A stretch of DNA of 64,000 nucleotides from JAGQRJ01 sp041402045. Lineage in GTDB: Bacteria; Planctomycetota; J058. The stretch spans positions 10,913 through 74,912 of the forward strand of contig JAWKSZ010000038.1 in the NCBI GenBank assembly GCA_041402045.1, written 5' to 3'. The notes under the pieces are model-generated. The model saw nothing but the letters and a program-made list of their open reading frames with translations, had not been told where the DNA came from and made no database searches. The position numbers and the translations under genes were made by a program. The stretch's first letter is position 1. Each line of letters starts with the position of its first letter. Positions 1 to 8,574 of the stretch are shown one piece after another.

Positions 1-2
1 TG

Positions 3-560
3 ATCCACCGGCTCGAGATCCCGCCCATGATCGTGGCGTTCTCGAACCCCGGGGACCGGCTGCGCGAATACGCCGCGGACCCGCGGCACGCGCGGCACAT
101 CGTCGAGGAGGTGCTCCCTGCGGTGTGCGCCGAGTATCCGATCGAGGATCGCCCCGCCTCGCGCTGCATCATGGGCGCGAGCTTCGGCGGGGTGGCCAGC
201 CTCTCGACCGCGTGGCGCTACCCCGGGGTGTTCGGCAACCTGTTCCTGCAGTCCGGCTCCTTCGCGTTCACCGACATCGGCACCCACCACCGCGGCGCGG
301 CCTTCGACCCCGTGGTGGACTTCATGAACGAGTTCCGCGAGAGCCCCGGGCGTCCCGCGGAGGCGATCTTCATGAGCTGCGGGGTCTACGAGTCACTGAT
401 CTACGAGAACCGCTCCCTGGTGCCCTTGCTGCAGAAGTGCGGGATCCAGGTGCGCTTCGTCGAGGCCCGGGACGGTCACAACTGGGAGAACTGGCGCGAC
501 CGGTTCCGCGAAGGACTCTCCTGGCTGTTCCCTGGACCGCTGTGGAAAGTCTACGAGTAA
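3..560 (+). CDS. Esterase-family alpha/beta hydrolase, 5'-truncated by window edge
   Basis: The reading frame is open from the left edge of the window, so the true start lies outside it. The visible protein has the enterochelin-esterase/esterase D fold signature: a nucleophile elbow GASFGG, preceded by a strand and helix typical of the family, and a late His in GHNWENWRD that would complete the triad. The likely role is serine hydrolysis of an ester; the substrate cannot be told. The stop lies 13 bases before a GTG that starts a second esterase-like gene, and an ATP-grasp gene follows, so the three are probably co-transcribed. A start at the internal ATG at position 27 is possible but would remove conserved sequence. 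Confidence 0.8.
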   Translation: MHRLEIPPMIVAFSNPGDRLREYAADPRHARHIVEEVLPAVCAEYPIEDRPASRCIMGASFGGVASLSTAWRYPGVFGNLFLQSGSFAFTDIGTHHRGAAFDPVVDFMNEFRESPGRPAEAIFMSCGVYESLIYENRSLVPLLQKCGIQVRFVEARDGHNWENWRDRFREGLSWLFPGPLWKVYE

Positions 561-573
561 GGCAGGAATCCGC

Positions 574-1323
574 GTGAAAACGAAGTCTGCGTGGTATTCG
601 CACCGCGTTCACCAGGACACCCAGCTCGTGCGCTGGGGGACCGTCGGTCGGCCGGTGCTGCTCTTCCCGACCGCGGGGGGCGACGCGGAGGAGATCGAGC
701 GGATGCTCATGATCCGCGTGCTCGACCCGCTGATCTCCGCGGGGAAGATCAAGGTCTACTCCGTCGACAGCCTCGCCGCCCGGGTGTGGGGCGACACCGA
801 CTACGGCCACCGGCACTGCGCCTGGCTGCAGAACCAGTTCGACGCTTACATCTATCGGGAGGTCGTCCCCGCGATCCGCACGGACTGCAAGTCACCCGAC
901 ATCGAGATCGTGGTGGCCGGCGCGTCCATCGGCGCCTTCAACGCCATGGCCTCGATCTGCCGACACCCCGACGTGTTCAAGCAGGCGATCTGCATGAGCG
1001 GGACCTACGACGTGGAGCGCTTCATCAAGGACGCCCACGGCAACCCGCTCCGCCCGAACCTGCCCGACTTCTACTTCTCGTCGCCGCTGCACTACCTGCC
1101 GCGGCTGAAGGACGGCCCGCAGCTCGACCTCCTGCGCAAGCGCTTCGTGCTCATGGCGCACGGCGGCGGGCGCTGGGAAGACCCGAAGCAAGACTGGCAC
1201 ATGGCGAGGCTCCTGGGGTCCAAGGGCGTGCCCAACCGCGTCGACCCCTGGGGCCCGGAATACGACCACGACTGGCCCACCTGGCGGACCCTCCTGCCCA
1301 AGTATCTGAGTGAAGTCGAATGA
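574..1323 (+). CDS. Esterase/PHB-depolymerase-like alpha/beta hydrolase
   Basis: This 249-residue protein resembles the COG4947-type esterases. It has a nucleophile elbow GASIGA near residue 117, where the last Gly of the usual GxSxGG is Ala, and a candidate catalytic His in EYDHDWPTWR near the C-terminus. No signal peptide is visible, so it is probably cytosolic. The GTG start is 13 bases downstream of the preceding esterase stop, and the stop overlaps the ATP-grasp start by four bases (ATGA), which indicates translational coupling. Two hydrolases side by side with an ATP-dependent ligase suggest one small-molecule or peptide-modifying pathway, but the substrate is not shown by the sequence. 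Confidence 0.75.
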   Translation: MKTKSAWYSHRVHQDTQLVRWGTVGRPVLLFPTAGGDAEEIERMLMIRVLDPLISAGKIKVYSVDSLAARVWGDTDYGHRHCAWLQNQFDAYIYREVVPAIRTDCKSPDIEIVVAGASIGAFNAMASICRHPDVFKQAICMSGTYDVERFIKDAHGNPLRPNLPDFYFSSPLHYLPRLKDGPQLDLLRKRFVLMAHGGGRWEDPKQDWHMARLLGSKGVPNRVDPWGPEYDHDWPTWRTLLPKYLSEVE

Positions 1324-2572
1324 GCACCATCAAGAAGACCGTTGGCCTCCTCGTCGGTGACGAGCTCGATTGGCCCGACGCGATCGAGTCTCTGCTCGCG
1401 AAGCTCGGGAACCGCATCGAGTACCGCGGGAACACGTACGAGGTCGACATCCGCCGGCTGCGGATCGACCCCTTCTCCCTGCGCGACCCCAGCAAGTACG
1501 ACGTGGTGATCGATCGCCTCGCCTACTGGCACTTCGCGCCCCGCGAGTGGCTCAAGAAGGCGGCGCTGGTCAACAGCACCTACCTGCTGAACAACCCGTT
1601 CACCTTCCAGAGCATGGAGAAGCACTCGGCCTACTGCGCCATGATCCGCCTCGGGCTGCACATCCCCGAGACGTTCCTGATCCCGCAGAAGAAGGCCCCT
1701 GAGGCCTACCAGGAGAAGTACGCCCGCACCGCCGAGCGCTACCACGACCTGTTCGACCTCCCGCGGATCGCCGAGCAGATCGGGTATCCCCTGTTCATGA
1801 AGCCCTTCGACGGCGGCGGCTGGCGCGGGGTGACCAAGATCAAGGACCCCGCGGGCCTGGTCCGGGCCTACGACGCCTCGCAGCAGACGCTGATGCACCT
1901 GCAGCAAGGTCTGGACGACTACGACGTGTTCACCCGCTCGTTGGCGATCGGGCCCCAGGTGGCGAGCCTGAAGTTCGCCCCCGAGAAGCCCCACCACGCG
2001 CGCTACCAGATCGAGCACGGCTTCCTCAGCGAGAAGGAAGGCCGCGAGGTCCGGATCATCACCAAGCTGATCAACGCGTTCTTCCGCTGGGACTTCAACT
2101 CCTGCGAGACGATCCACAAGGACGGGAAGGTGTGGCCGATCGACTTCGCCAACGCCTGCCCGGACGTGGCGATCACCAGCCTCCACTACTACTTCCCTGG
2201 GCCATGGAGTCCCTGCTGGCGTGGACCCTGTTCTGCGTGGTCACCGACCGCCCCATGAAGATCGGGATCGACCCGCAGCCCTACTTCGACGTCGCCGACT
2301 CGGAGCGGAGCTACGAGGAGAAGCTGGAGGCCTACGAGGTCCTGGCCGACAAGCACTTCGACCGCGTCGCGTTCGAGGAGTTCAAGGCCGAGCAGCTCTC
2401 GGAGCTCGGCCAGGCCACCTACGACTTCATGCGCTCGCCGGACCTCGAGCGGATCCTGGATCAGACCGTCGCCGACATCTTCCCGGCCCACGAGCACGGC
2501 GCGTTCAAGGCGCACTTCGGCGGCCTCCTGGGCCACTGGATCAACAACCACGCCAAGCACTACAAGGCCTAG
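1320..2572 (+). CDS. ATP-grasp domain protein (frameshifted in this sequence)
   Basis: The protein looks like a RimK/D-Ala-D-Ala-ligase-type ATP-grasp enzyme of about 417 residues, which would join a carboxylate to an amine using ATP. Recognisable parts are the segment YPLFMKPFDGGGWRGV (ATP-binding lysine and glycine loop) and VWPIDFANACPD (metal-binding acidic and Asn residues). The frame opened at 1320 runs off at 2258, while the continuation (AMESLLAWTLFCVVTDRPMK onward) lies in another frame up to 2572. The two join if one C is restored near 2197-2204, where FPWAM would be read across a CCC/GGG run. This is either a sequencing deletion or a real mutation. It is the last gene of the three-gene operon. 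Confidence 0.75.
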
Positions 2573-2582
2573 GACGACGAGG

Positions 2583-2665
2583 GCCGCGATCGCCGAGCGA
2601 TCGCGGCGCCGAGTCTCTTGGGTGGGCCAGAACGACGAGGGCCGCGATCGCTCAGCGATCGCGGC
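2583..2665. terminator. Two direct copies of an 11-bp-stem hairpin between convergent genes
   Basis: Two nearly identical units 58 bases apart each contain GCCGCGATCGC, a 3-base loop and the exact complement (2583-2607 and 2641-2665). They lie between the ATP-grasp gene on the plus strand and the secreted-protein gene on the minus strand. A bidirectional terminator is the simplest reading. The duplication of the whole unit, including flanking GACGAGGG, also fits a REP-like palindromic repeat. Confidence 0.6.
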
Positions 2666-2694
2666 CCGGCGTGTCTTGGGTCGTAGGACGCGCG

Positions 2695-3300
2695 CTACTT
2701 CGGCTCGGCGAGCTTCCAGAGCGGACCGAGGTAGACGAAGCGGTCCTCGTGGAAGAAGAACACCTGCAGCCGCGTGCCCGCGCGGGGGTCGTCCTTGGCG
2801 TCCCTGGGATACAGGTGCGCGCAATAGAAGGTCTCGCCCGGCTTGAGGTGCGCGGCGACCGTGCGCAGGCCGGAGGCGAACTCACGGGCGGCGGTGGTCT
2901 CGGTCTCCATGCTCAGCAGGTCCTCGGTGGTCGCCGAGAACACGTCCACCTTGCGCAGCTCAGGGCTCAGCGCGAGGTGCTTCAGGGCCTGCTCGGGGCC
3001 CGAGCCGAAGGTCTCCTTGGAGCTGGCCTGGATCGCGCCCCCGAGGGCAGCGAAGCCCTCCTTGGTCAGCGCGGCCTCGACCGCCCCCTTCGAGGGGATC
3101 AGGCTCCGGAGCGCCTCGTTCGCCGTGTCTGCCTTCTCGGCGCGGACCGCGCTGAGCAGCTTCTTCAGCAACACCTCGAGCTGCTGGCTCCGCGCGTCCT
3201 GGGTCTGGGCGCGCTCCTCCTGGTCCGGCATGTCCTCCTGCGCGAACGCGCTGGGGAAGGAGCCGACCACCAACCCCGCTGCAACGATCAGAGCCCTCAC
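2695..3300 (-). CDS. Secreted protein of unknown function
   Basis: This 201-residue product begins with a signal peptide (MRALIVAAGLVVGSFPSAFA, likely cleavage before QED). It continues as a mostly helical, charged region and then a C-terminal beta-rich segment ending near YLGPLWKLAEPK. I recognise no family. The GTG start overlaps the TGA of the upstream kinase gene by four bases, so it is translationally coupled to that kinase and may belong to the same process. The protein is predicted to act outside the cytoplasm. Confidence 0.7.
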   Translation of the reverse strand: MRALIVAAGLVVGSFPSAFAQEDMPDQEERAQTQDARSQQLEVLLKKLLSAVRAEKADTANEALRSLIPSKGAVEAALTKEGFAALGGAIQASSKETFGSGPEQALKHLALSPELRKVDVFSATTEDLLSMETETTAAREFASGLRTVAAHLKPGETFYCAHLYPRDAKDDPRAGTRLQVFFFHEDRFVYLGPLWKLAEPK

Positions 3301-4679
3301 ACGATCCTCCCCGGTTCCGAGATCCCGACCTTCATGCCGGGGATCTTCTTGGCTTCGCTCACCGACCGCCTCACGAAGGCCGTGACGGCTTCCTCGTGGG
3401 CGGGGTCATAGATCAAGCTCAAGGTCCGCGTGCGCGCCTTCGAGAGGTCGACGGTCTTGGGCTTGGCCTTGTTCAGGAACTCCTCCGCGTCCTTGCCCGT
3501 CTGGAAGCGATCCTCGGGGCGCTTCTGACACGCGCGGTTCACGAACTCGCTCAGGTCGCGGGGGACCCGGGGGTTCACACTCGCGGGGTCGGGCACGGGC
3601 TCGCGGACGTGCTTGCGCAGGACCTCGTAGGGGTCCGGCGAGTCGAAGGGCAGGCGGCCGGTCAGCATCTCGAACGCCATGACCCCCAGCGAGTAGAGGT
3701 CCGCGCGACCGTCCATCTTCTTGCCGAGGGCCTGCTCGGGGCTCATGTACTCCGCGGTGCCGACGATGTCCTCGTCCTCCTCGGCGGCCTCGGCGCGGGT
3801 CTTGGCGATCCCGAAGTCCATGAGCTTGACGCGGCCGCTGGGCTCGATGATCACGTTGCTCGGCTTGATGTCGCGGTGCACGACGCCGCGGGTGTGGGCG
3901 CAGTCCAGCGCGGAGGAGAGCTGGGCCAGGATCGAGCGGGTCTGGTCGAAGGGCAGCACGCCCCGGGTGTCGACCATGCGCGAGAGCACGGTCCCCGAGA
4001 CCTTCTCCATGATGATGAAGAAGGTCGCGTAGGCCTCCTCGCTGTCGATCACCTGCACGATGTTCTCGTGCTCGAGGCCGGCCACGATCTTGGCCTCGTT
4101 CTTGAACCGCGTGCAGAAGTCCACGTCGTAGACCAGCTCGTGGGAGAGCATCTTGATCGCGACGGTGGTGCGCAGCGTGGGGTGCAGCCCCTCGAACACG
4201 ATCGCCATGCCCCCGCGGCCGAGCTCGCCGACGAGGCGGTACTTCCCGATCTGCTTGATCTGATCGCCCTGGAGCAGGCGGCGTCCGAGGATCTCCGTGA
4301 GGAAGGAGGCGACGCTCGGGTGCTCCGCCAGGAAGCGCTGGAGCGGCGCCCGCCGAATGACCAGGGCCTCGACGTCGCTCTCGGCGAACACGTCGGCGTT
4401 GCGCGGCTCCCCCGTGAGGAGGGCCATCTCCCCGAACATCTCCTTGGCGCCGAGCCGGGCGACGAACTTCTCGCGGCCGGTCTCCTCCTCGAGGATCGGG
4501 ATCCGCACTTCGCCGCGACGAATCACGAACATGGCGTCGCCCGGGTCGCCCCGGCTGAGGATCCGGGTGCCCGCCTTGAAGTTGACCTGCTCGCATTGGG
4601 AGGACAACCAGCCGGCGTCACGCACCGACAGGGACCGGAAGGCCTGAATGGACTTCAGGAACGCGGTGTGCTGCGTCAT
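3297..4679 (-). CDS. Ser/Thr protein kinase with N-terminal cyclic-nucleotide-binding domain
   Basis: The 460-residue protein has a cNMP-binding (Crp/PKA-type) domain at about residues 10-130. Its phosphate-binding cassette FGEMALLTGEPRNADV keeps Glu84 and Arg93. A Hanks-type kinase follows at about 147-405: GRGGMAIVF P-loop, Lys176, HRDIKPSN at 268-275, DFG at 288-290 and an SPEQ activation-loop end. A short C-terminal region of about 55 residues has no recognised domain. All catalytic residues are present, so it should phosphorylate Ser/Thr, perhaps gated by a cyclic nucleotide. No membrane segment is seen. It is divergent from glpD and coupled by a GTGA overlap to the secreted protein gene. 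Confidence 0.9.
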   Translation of the reverse strand: MTQHTAFLKSIQAFRSLSVRDAGWLSSQCEQVNFKAGTRILSRGDPGDAMFVIRRGEVRIPILEEETGREKFVARLGAKEMFGEMALLTGEPRNADVFAESDVEALVIRRAPLQRFLAEHPSVASFLTEILGRRLLQGDQIKQIGKYRLVGELGRGGMAIVFEGLHPTLRTTVAIKMLSHELVYDVDFCTRFKNEAKIVAGLEHENIVQVIDSEEAYATFFIIMEKVSGTVLSRMVDTRGVLPFDQTRSILAQLSSALDCAHTRGVVHRDIKPSNVIIEPSGRVKLMDFGIAKTRAEAAEEDEDIVGTAEYMSPEQALGKKMDGRADLYSLGVMAFEMLTGRLPFDSPDPYEVLRKHVREPVPDPASVNPRVPRDLSEFVNRACQKRPEDRFQTGKDAEEFLNKAKPKTVDLSKARTRTLSLIYDPAHEEAVTAFVRRSVSEAKKIPGMKVGISEPGRIV

Positions 4680-4871
4680 GCTCTCCCTCCATGGTGGGCT
4701 GGGGAATTGTAGCGGAGGGCTTGGCGCGCCGATAGCCCGTCCGGCGGCCGGCTGAGGTGGGTTTGAACGGGCCTTGACGGGTCCTCGGGCAGGTCAGGGC
4801 GGGGCGTGCGAGGTGCGCACACTCGCGACCCGCTGCTTGTTTTGGGGGCAGCCGGTCACTAACCTCGGCGC

Positions 4872-6575
4872 ATGTCGCGAGCCGAGTTGTTCACCCGCCT
4901 GCAGTCGACCGAGTTCGACCTCCTCGTGGTGGGCGGAGGGATCACCGGGGCGGGGATCGCCCGCGACGCGGCGCTGCGGGGGCTCCAGGTCGCGCTGATC
5001 GAGCGCGGCGACCTCGCGCGGGGGACGTCCTCCGCGAGCTCGAAGTTGATCCACGGCGGGCTGCGCTACCTCGAGCAGTACGAGTTCTTGCTGGTCCGGG
5101 AGTCGGTGCGCGAGCGCGCGCTGCTCAGCAAGAACGCCCCGCACCTGGCGCGTCCCCTCCCGTTCCTGTTCCCCGTCTACAAGGGGGGCGGGGTCAAGCC
5201 CTGGGAGATCCGGGCCGGAATGTGGCTCTACGACGTGCTGGCCCTGTTCAGCAACTTCCGCTCGCACAAGATCCTGAGCCGCGCACAGACGCGCCGGGTC
5301 GCGCCGCTCCTCGAGCAAGAGGGGCTGCAGAACTGCGCGCTCTACTACGACTGCCTCACCGACGACGCGCGCCTCACCGCCGAGACCGCGCTCGACGCCG
5401 CGACCCACGGCGCGGCGATCGCCACCTACTGCGAGGCGATCGAGTTCACGGTGGACAGCGCCGGGCGGACCACGGGGGTGTGGGTCCGGGATCGCCTGGA
5501 CGAGGCGACGCTGACCGGGGAGGGCCGGGCCACCCCGCGCTTTCCGATCAAGGCCAAGGTCACCTGCGTGGCGGCCGGCCCCTGGACCGACGAGGTCCTC
5601 GCGGGCAAGGTCCAGCGCCCCCTCCTGCGCCCGACCAAGGGCTCCCACGTCGTGCTGGACCGCGAGCGCTTGCCCGTGGATCAGGCGGTCGTGATCAAGA
5701 GCTCGGTGGACGGGCGCGTGTTGTTCGCGATCCCCTGGGCCCAGCGCACGATCCTGGGGACCACCGACACCGACGCCCACGAGTCCCCCGACGTGGTGGA
5801 GGCGAGCCGCGAGGACGTGGACTACCTCCTGGCCTCGGCGAACAGCTACTTCCCCAGCCTCCACGCGACCCCCGCGGACGTGATCTCGACCTGGTCGGGG
5901 TTGCGGCCGCTCATGGCCGCGGGCGAGGGGCTCGACCCTTCGGAGGTCAGCCGCGAGCACGCGATCGTGAACGTCGACCCGGGGCTCCTCGCGATCGCGG
6001 GGGGCAAGCTGACCACCTATCGGCTGATGGCCGAGCAAGCGGTGGACAAGGCCCTGCGAAAGCTGGGGTTCAACCGCAAGCTCGACCCCTGCCGGACGAC
6101 CGAGGTCCCGCTCCCGGGGGGAGCGGGCTTCGCCGTGCGGGATCTGCCGAGCCTGGCCAAGGCCCTCGCGAAGTCGCACGCCCTCGAGCCCGACGTAGCC
6201 CTGCACCTCGTGCACAGCTACGGGCGGCGGGCGCCGGAGGTGATCGCCTGCGGGCAGCACTACAACGTGCGGCCTGGGCGGATCGCGCCAGACTTGCCCT
6301 TCACCTACGACGAGGTGGCGTACGCCGCGGCGCACGAGGGCGCGGTGCGCCTCGTCGACGCCCTGCGTCGGCGCCTCAACGTGTTCCTCCAGGACCAGGA
6401 TCAGGGCCTGGGCGTGTGCGAGGACGCGGCGCGGATCATGGGCGAGGTCCTCGGCTGGGACGCCTGGCGGGTCGACCTCGAGGTCGAGGACTACCGCCGC
6501 GCCGTCGAGGGCTCGCGCAGATACCGCCAGCCGGAGCCTCGGCTGGCCCGTCCCCTCGAGGCCCCCTCGACCTGA
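4872..6575 (+). CDS. glpD: FAD-dependent glycerol-3-phosphate dehydrogenase
   Basis: GlpD oxidises sn-glycerol 3-phosphate to dihydroxyacetone phosphate at the membrane and passes electrons to quinone. The 567-residue length is normal for the family. The N-terminus shows the FAD Rossmann motif GGGITGAG at 21-28 and the family signature around SSKLIHGGLRYLEQYEF. A later segment, SGLRPL with GGKLTTYRLMAEQAVD, is typical of GlpD, followed by the C-terminal helical domain. The ATG is preceded by a 190-base divergent intergenic region shared with the kinase gene. The gene appears to be monocistronic, with a minus-strand gene converging from the other side. Confidence 0.93.
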   Translation: MSRAELFTRLQSTEFDLLVVGGGITGAGIARDAALRGLQVALIERGDLARGTSSASSKLIHGGLRYLEQYEFLLVRESVRERALLSKNAPHLARPLPFLFPVYKGGGVKPWEIRAGMWLYDVLALFSNFRSHKILSRAQTRRVAPLLEQEGLQNCALYYDCLTDDARLTAETALDAATHGAAIATYCEAIEFTVDSAGRTTGVWVRDRLDEATLTGEGRATPRFPIKAKVTCVAAGPWTDEVLAGKVQRPLLRPTKGSHVVLDRERLPVDQAVVIKSSVDGRVLFAIPWAQRTILGTTDTDAHESPDVVEASREDVDYLLASANSYFPSLHATPADVISTWSGLRPLMAAGEGLDPSEVSREHAIVNVDPGLLAIAGGKLTTYRLMAEQAVDKALRKLGFNRKLDPCRTTEVPLPGGAGFAVRDLPSLAKALAKSHALEPDVALHLVHSYGRRAPEVIACGQHYNVRPGRIAPDLPFTYDEVAYAAAHEGAVRLVDALRRRLNVFLQDQDQGLGVCEDAARIMGEVLGWDAWRVDLEVEDYRRAVEGSRRYRQPEPRLARPLEAPST

Positions 6576-6579
6576 CCGG

Positions 6580-6963
6580 TCAGACGTCGGCGAGGCGGCG
6601 GTAGTGGTGGCGGGCTCCCCCCGCGACCAGCGCGCAGAGCAGGAGGATCGCGCCGGGGGCCCGAACTCCGCCCACCAGGAGCAGCGCGCCGGGCAGGGCG
6701 AGGAGGCCCATGACGAGGGTGAACACCCCCGCGAGCGTCAGGGCGTGTTCGCGGGCGTGGGGGGCGCAGCGACCCCCGGCGAGGGGGCGGGCGGCGCAGC
6801 CCCGGGTCAGGCAGCCCTGGCTCGGAGCGGCGGGCCGGGGGCAGGCGAAGCAGCCGCCGTGCTGGTCCCAGCAGCTCGCGTGGTGCACGGCGCCGCACCG
6901 TCCACAGCCCCGCTCCAAGACGTCTCCCGAGAGCTCTTCCTGGCAGAACGGACAGCTACGCAC
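6580..6963 (-). CDS. Small membrane protein with N-terminal RING-like zinc finger
   Basis: This 127-residue protein starts with a cysteine/histidine array: C4-x2-C7, C20-x2-C23, H27/H28, C31 and C38-x2-C41. The spacing matches prokaryotic RING/zinc-ribbon domains. Additional Cys residues follow around 50-66, then two hydrophobic helices at about 75-95 and 98-118. It is probably an inner-membrane protein with a cytosolic zinc-binding head. Prokaryotic RING proteins are known, but most are not shown to be ubiquitin ligases, and no ubiquitin-like partner is visible here. It ends four bases from the glpD stop on the opposite strand. Confidence 0.7.
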   Translation of the reverse strand: MRSCPFCQEELSGDVLERGCGRCGAVHHASCWDQHGGCFACPRPAAPSQGCLTRGCAARPLAGGRCAPHAREHALTLAGVFTLVMGLLALPGALLLVGGVRAPGAILLLCALVAGGARHHYRRLADV

Positions 6964-7023
6964 GGCGCGAGTCTAACCTGACCAGTCGGTTGCTTCGGGC
7001 TCCGGGGGCGCTAGGCTGAAGGC

Positions 7024-7704
7024 GTGCGCGCGACCTTGCTCCTCCTGCTTCCGCTGCTCGGGTGCAGCGCTCAGCACTACCTGGTGTCGAGCGAGGCGGC
7101 GCCGCTCTACGACGGCGACGGGGCGGTCGTGGCGACCCTCTCGCGCTACGACTCGGGCAGGATCGAGGACGACAGCGGTCCCCGGCTCGAGGTCGAGAGT
7201 CGCGCCGGCGGCGGCTTCCTCGATCGCAGCGACGTGCGCGTGTTCCGCGCGCTGGAGCCCGCGTGGGACGGCGGCGCGGACGAGCGCGCGCAGCGGGCGA
7301 CCGCGCTGCGCGCGCTGCGGGTCGAGCTCGAGGGGCGGGGGTGGAGCCCCGCCGCCCAGCAGGCCGTCGTGGAGGGGAAGATCACCCGCGGCATGACCCG
7401 CGAGCAGGTCGAGGTCGCCTGGGGCTGGCCCGAACGGATCGACCCCAGCCCGCAGGGCGAGGTGTGGATCTACGAGCGCCAGGGGACCTCGGTGCAGCGA
7501 GTCGACCCGCCCTACCTCTGGCCCTACGGCTACGGCTACGGCTTCGGCGTCGGCTGGCGCCGGGGCTATGCAGGCTTCTACGGCCCCTGGCGCCCCTGGC
7601 AGCGCATGCGGCTCGAGCTCCCGGTGCTCCGCGAGTTCAGCGTCGCCTTCGATCACGAGGGGGTCGTGACCCAGGTCACGCGCCGCACCCTGCTCGAAGA
7701 CTGA
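7024..7704 (+). CDS. Lipoprotein with SmpA/OmlA-like segment
   Basis: The GTG-initiated 226-residue protein has a lipoprotein signal with Cys at position 14 (LLPLLGC followed by SAQ), so it should be lipid-anchored. The middle contains KITRGMTREQVEVAWGWPER, the pattern of BamE/SmpA-type folds in which a conserved GMT helix precedes a GxP turn. A Tyr/Gly/Trp-rich stretch (YGYGYGFGVGWRRGYAG) follows. The substrate or partner is unknown. A 60-base gap separates it from the divergent RING-like gene. Confidence 0.65.
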   Translation: MRATLLLLLPLLGCSAQHYLVSSEAAPLYDGDGAVVATLSRYDSGRIEDDSGPRLEVESRAGGGFLDRSDVRVFRALEPAWDGGADERAQRATALRALRVELEGRGWSPAAQQAVVEGKITRGMTREQVEVAWGWPERIDPSPQGEVWIYERQGTSVQRVDPPYLWPYGYGYGFGVGWRRGYAGFYGPWRPWQRMRLELPVLREFSVAFDHEGVVTQVTRRTLLED

Positions 7705-7767
7705 TCGGTGGGTCGGCGGGCTGACGCCGGGCCCCGTGCGGCTCGTCTCGCGGTGCGTCCCAGGGGG

Positions 7768-7807
7768 TGGGCAAGATCTGCCCAACGACCTCCGCGACCT
7801 CACGCAC
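7768..7807 (+). repeat. Upstream palindrome plus conserved 20-mer, copy 1
   Basis: An imperfect palindrome GGGCAAGATCTGCCC is followed by CGACCTCCGCGACCTCACGC. The same arrangement recurs at 15980-16019. Both copies are about 110 bases upstream of an ATG on the plus strand. It could be an operator, a promoter element or the start of a structured leader; the sequence alone does not decide. Confidence 0.55.
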
Positions 7808-7881
7808 CCGCGCCTTAACCCCCGCGTCGAGGGGGGCCGCGGCGGAACGGCGTCTGCACAGGGACCTCGCGGAGGAACCCC

Positions 7882-8574
7882 ATGCTCGAGCCCGCCGCGA
7901 CCGCGAACCCCGCCTACACCTACTGCGACCTGCGCTGCGAGATCTGCCCCCTCGCGGGGGACTGCGACGTCGCCGCCGTGACCGGCGGGGACGGCCCGCT
8001 CCCGCCGACCCCGATCGCGTATGCCGAGCTGAGGGACCGACGCGCCGTCGAGATCGAGCGCCGCCTCGAGCGGCGCATGGCCGAGGCCTACCTGGCCCAC
8101 GGCGAGCGCCCCGACCTCGCGCGCTATCAGGCCGCCCTGGATCGGGCGCTGTTCGACCCCCTGGCCGAGCGCGCCCGGGAGCTCGAGCGCGCGGCCGTCG
8201 ACTGGCTGCGCCGCTGGCACACGCGCTGGAGCTGTCAGCTCCGCGCGCCCCTGCGCGAGGCGGGGCTGGTCGACGCCCTGGACGACGTCGGCCTCGACGC
8301 CGCCCTCGTCTCGGACAAGGTCGTGCGCGGCCTGTGGCTGAGCGGGGTCGGCGGTCACCCCGCCGAGGTCGAGCAGCCGCTGGCCCAGGTGCGGACCGCC
8401 CTCGTCGCCCTGGAGCGCCTGCAGACGGCCTGGAGCACCCTCGCCCACGCCCTGCCCCTGACCGAGGCCGAGCTCGAGCGCGACCGCTGCGCCCGCCTCG
8501 CGGCGGACCTGGCCGCGCGCTTCCCCCGCGCCACTACCTTTCGCCGCCCCGGGCTGGACGACGGCTCCCGCTAG
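7882..8574 (+). CDS. Unknown protein with N-terminal four-cysteine motif
   Basis: The protein has 230 residues. Near the N-terminus is CDLRCEICPLAGDC, a C-x3-C-x2-C-x5-C cluster that could bind zinc or an Fe-S cluster. The remainder is Ala/Arg/Leu-rich and predicted helical, with no signal peptide or membrane segment. I recognise no family. The ATG has a good ribosome-binding site (GGAGG, about seven bases upstream) and is preceded by the repeated palindrome element. The TAG stop overlaps, within the four bases CTAG, the stop of the metallophosphoesterase gene on the other strand. Confidence 0.65.
   Translation: MLEPAATANPAYTYCDLRCEICPLAGDCDVAAVTGGDGPLPPTPIAYAELRDRRAVEIERRLERRMAEAYLAHGERPDLARYQAALDRALFDPLAERARELERAAVDWLRRWHTRWSCQLRAPLREAGLVDALDDVGLDAALVSDKVVRGLWLSGVGGHPAEVEQPLAQVRTALVALERLQTAWSTLAHALPLTEAELERDRCARLAADLAARFPRATTFRRPGLDDGSR

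Noticed and set aside
2583..2665. Cyanobacterial HIP1 repeats (GCGATCGC)
   Set aside because: The octamer appears only inside the two hairpin arms and not as a general feature of the window.
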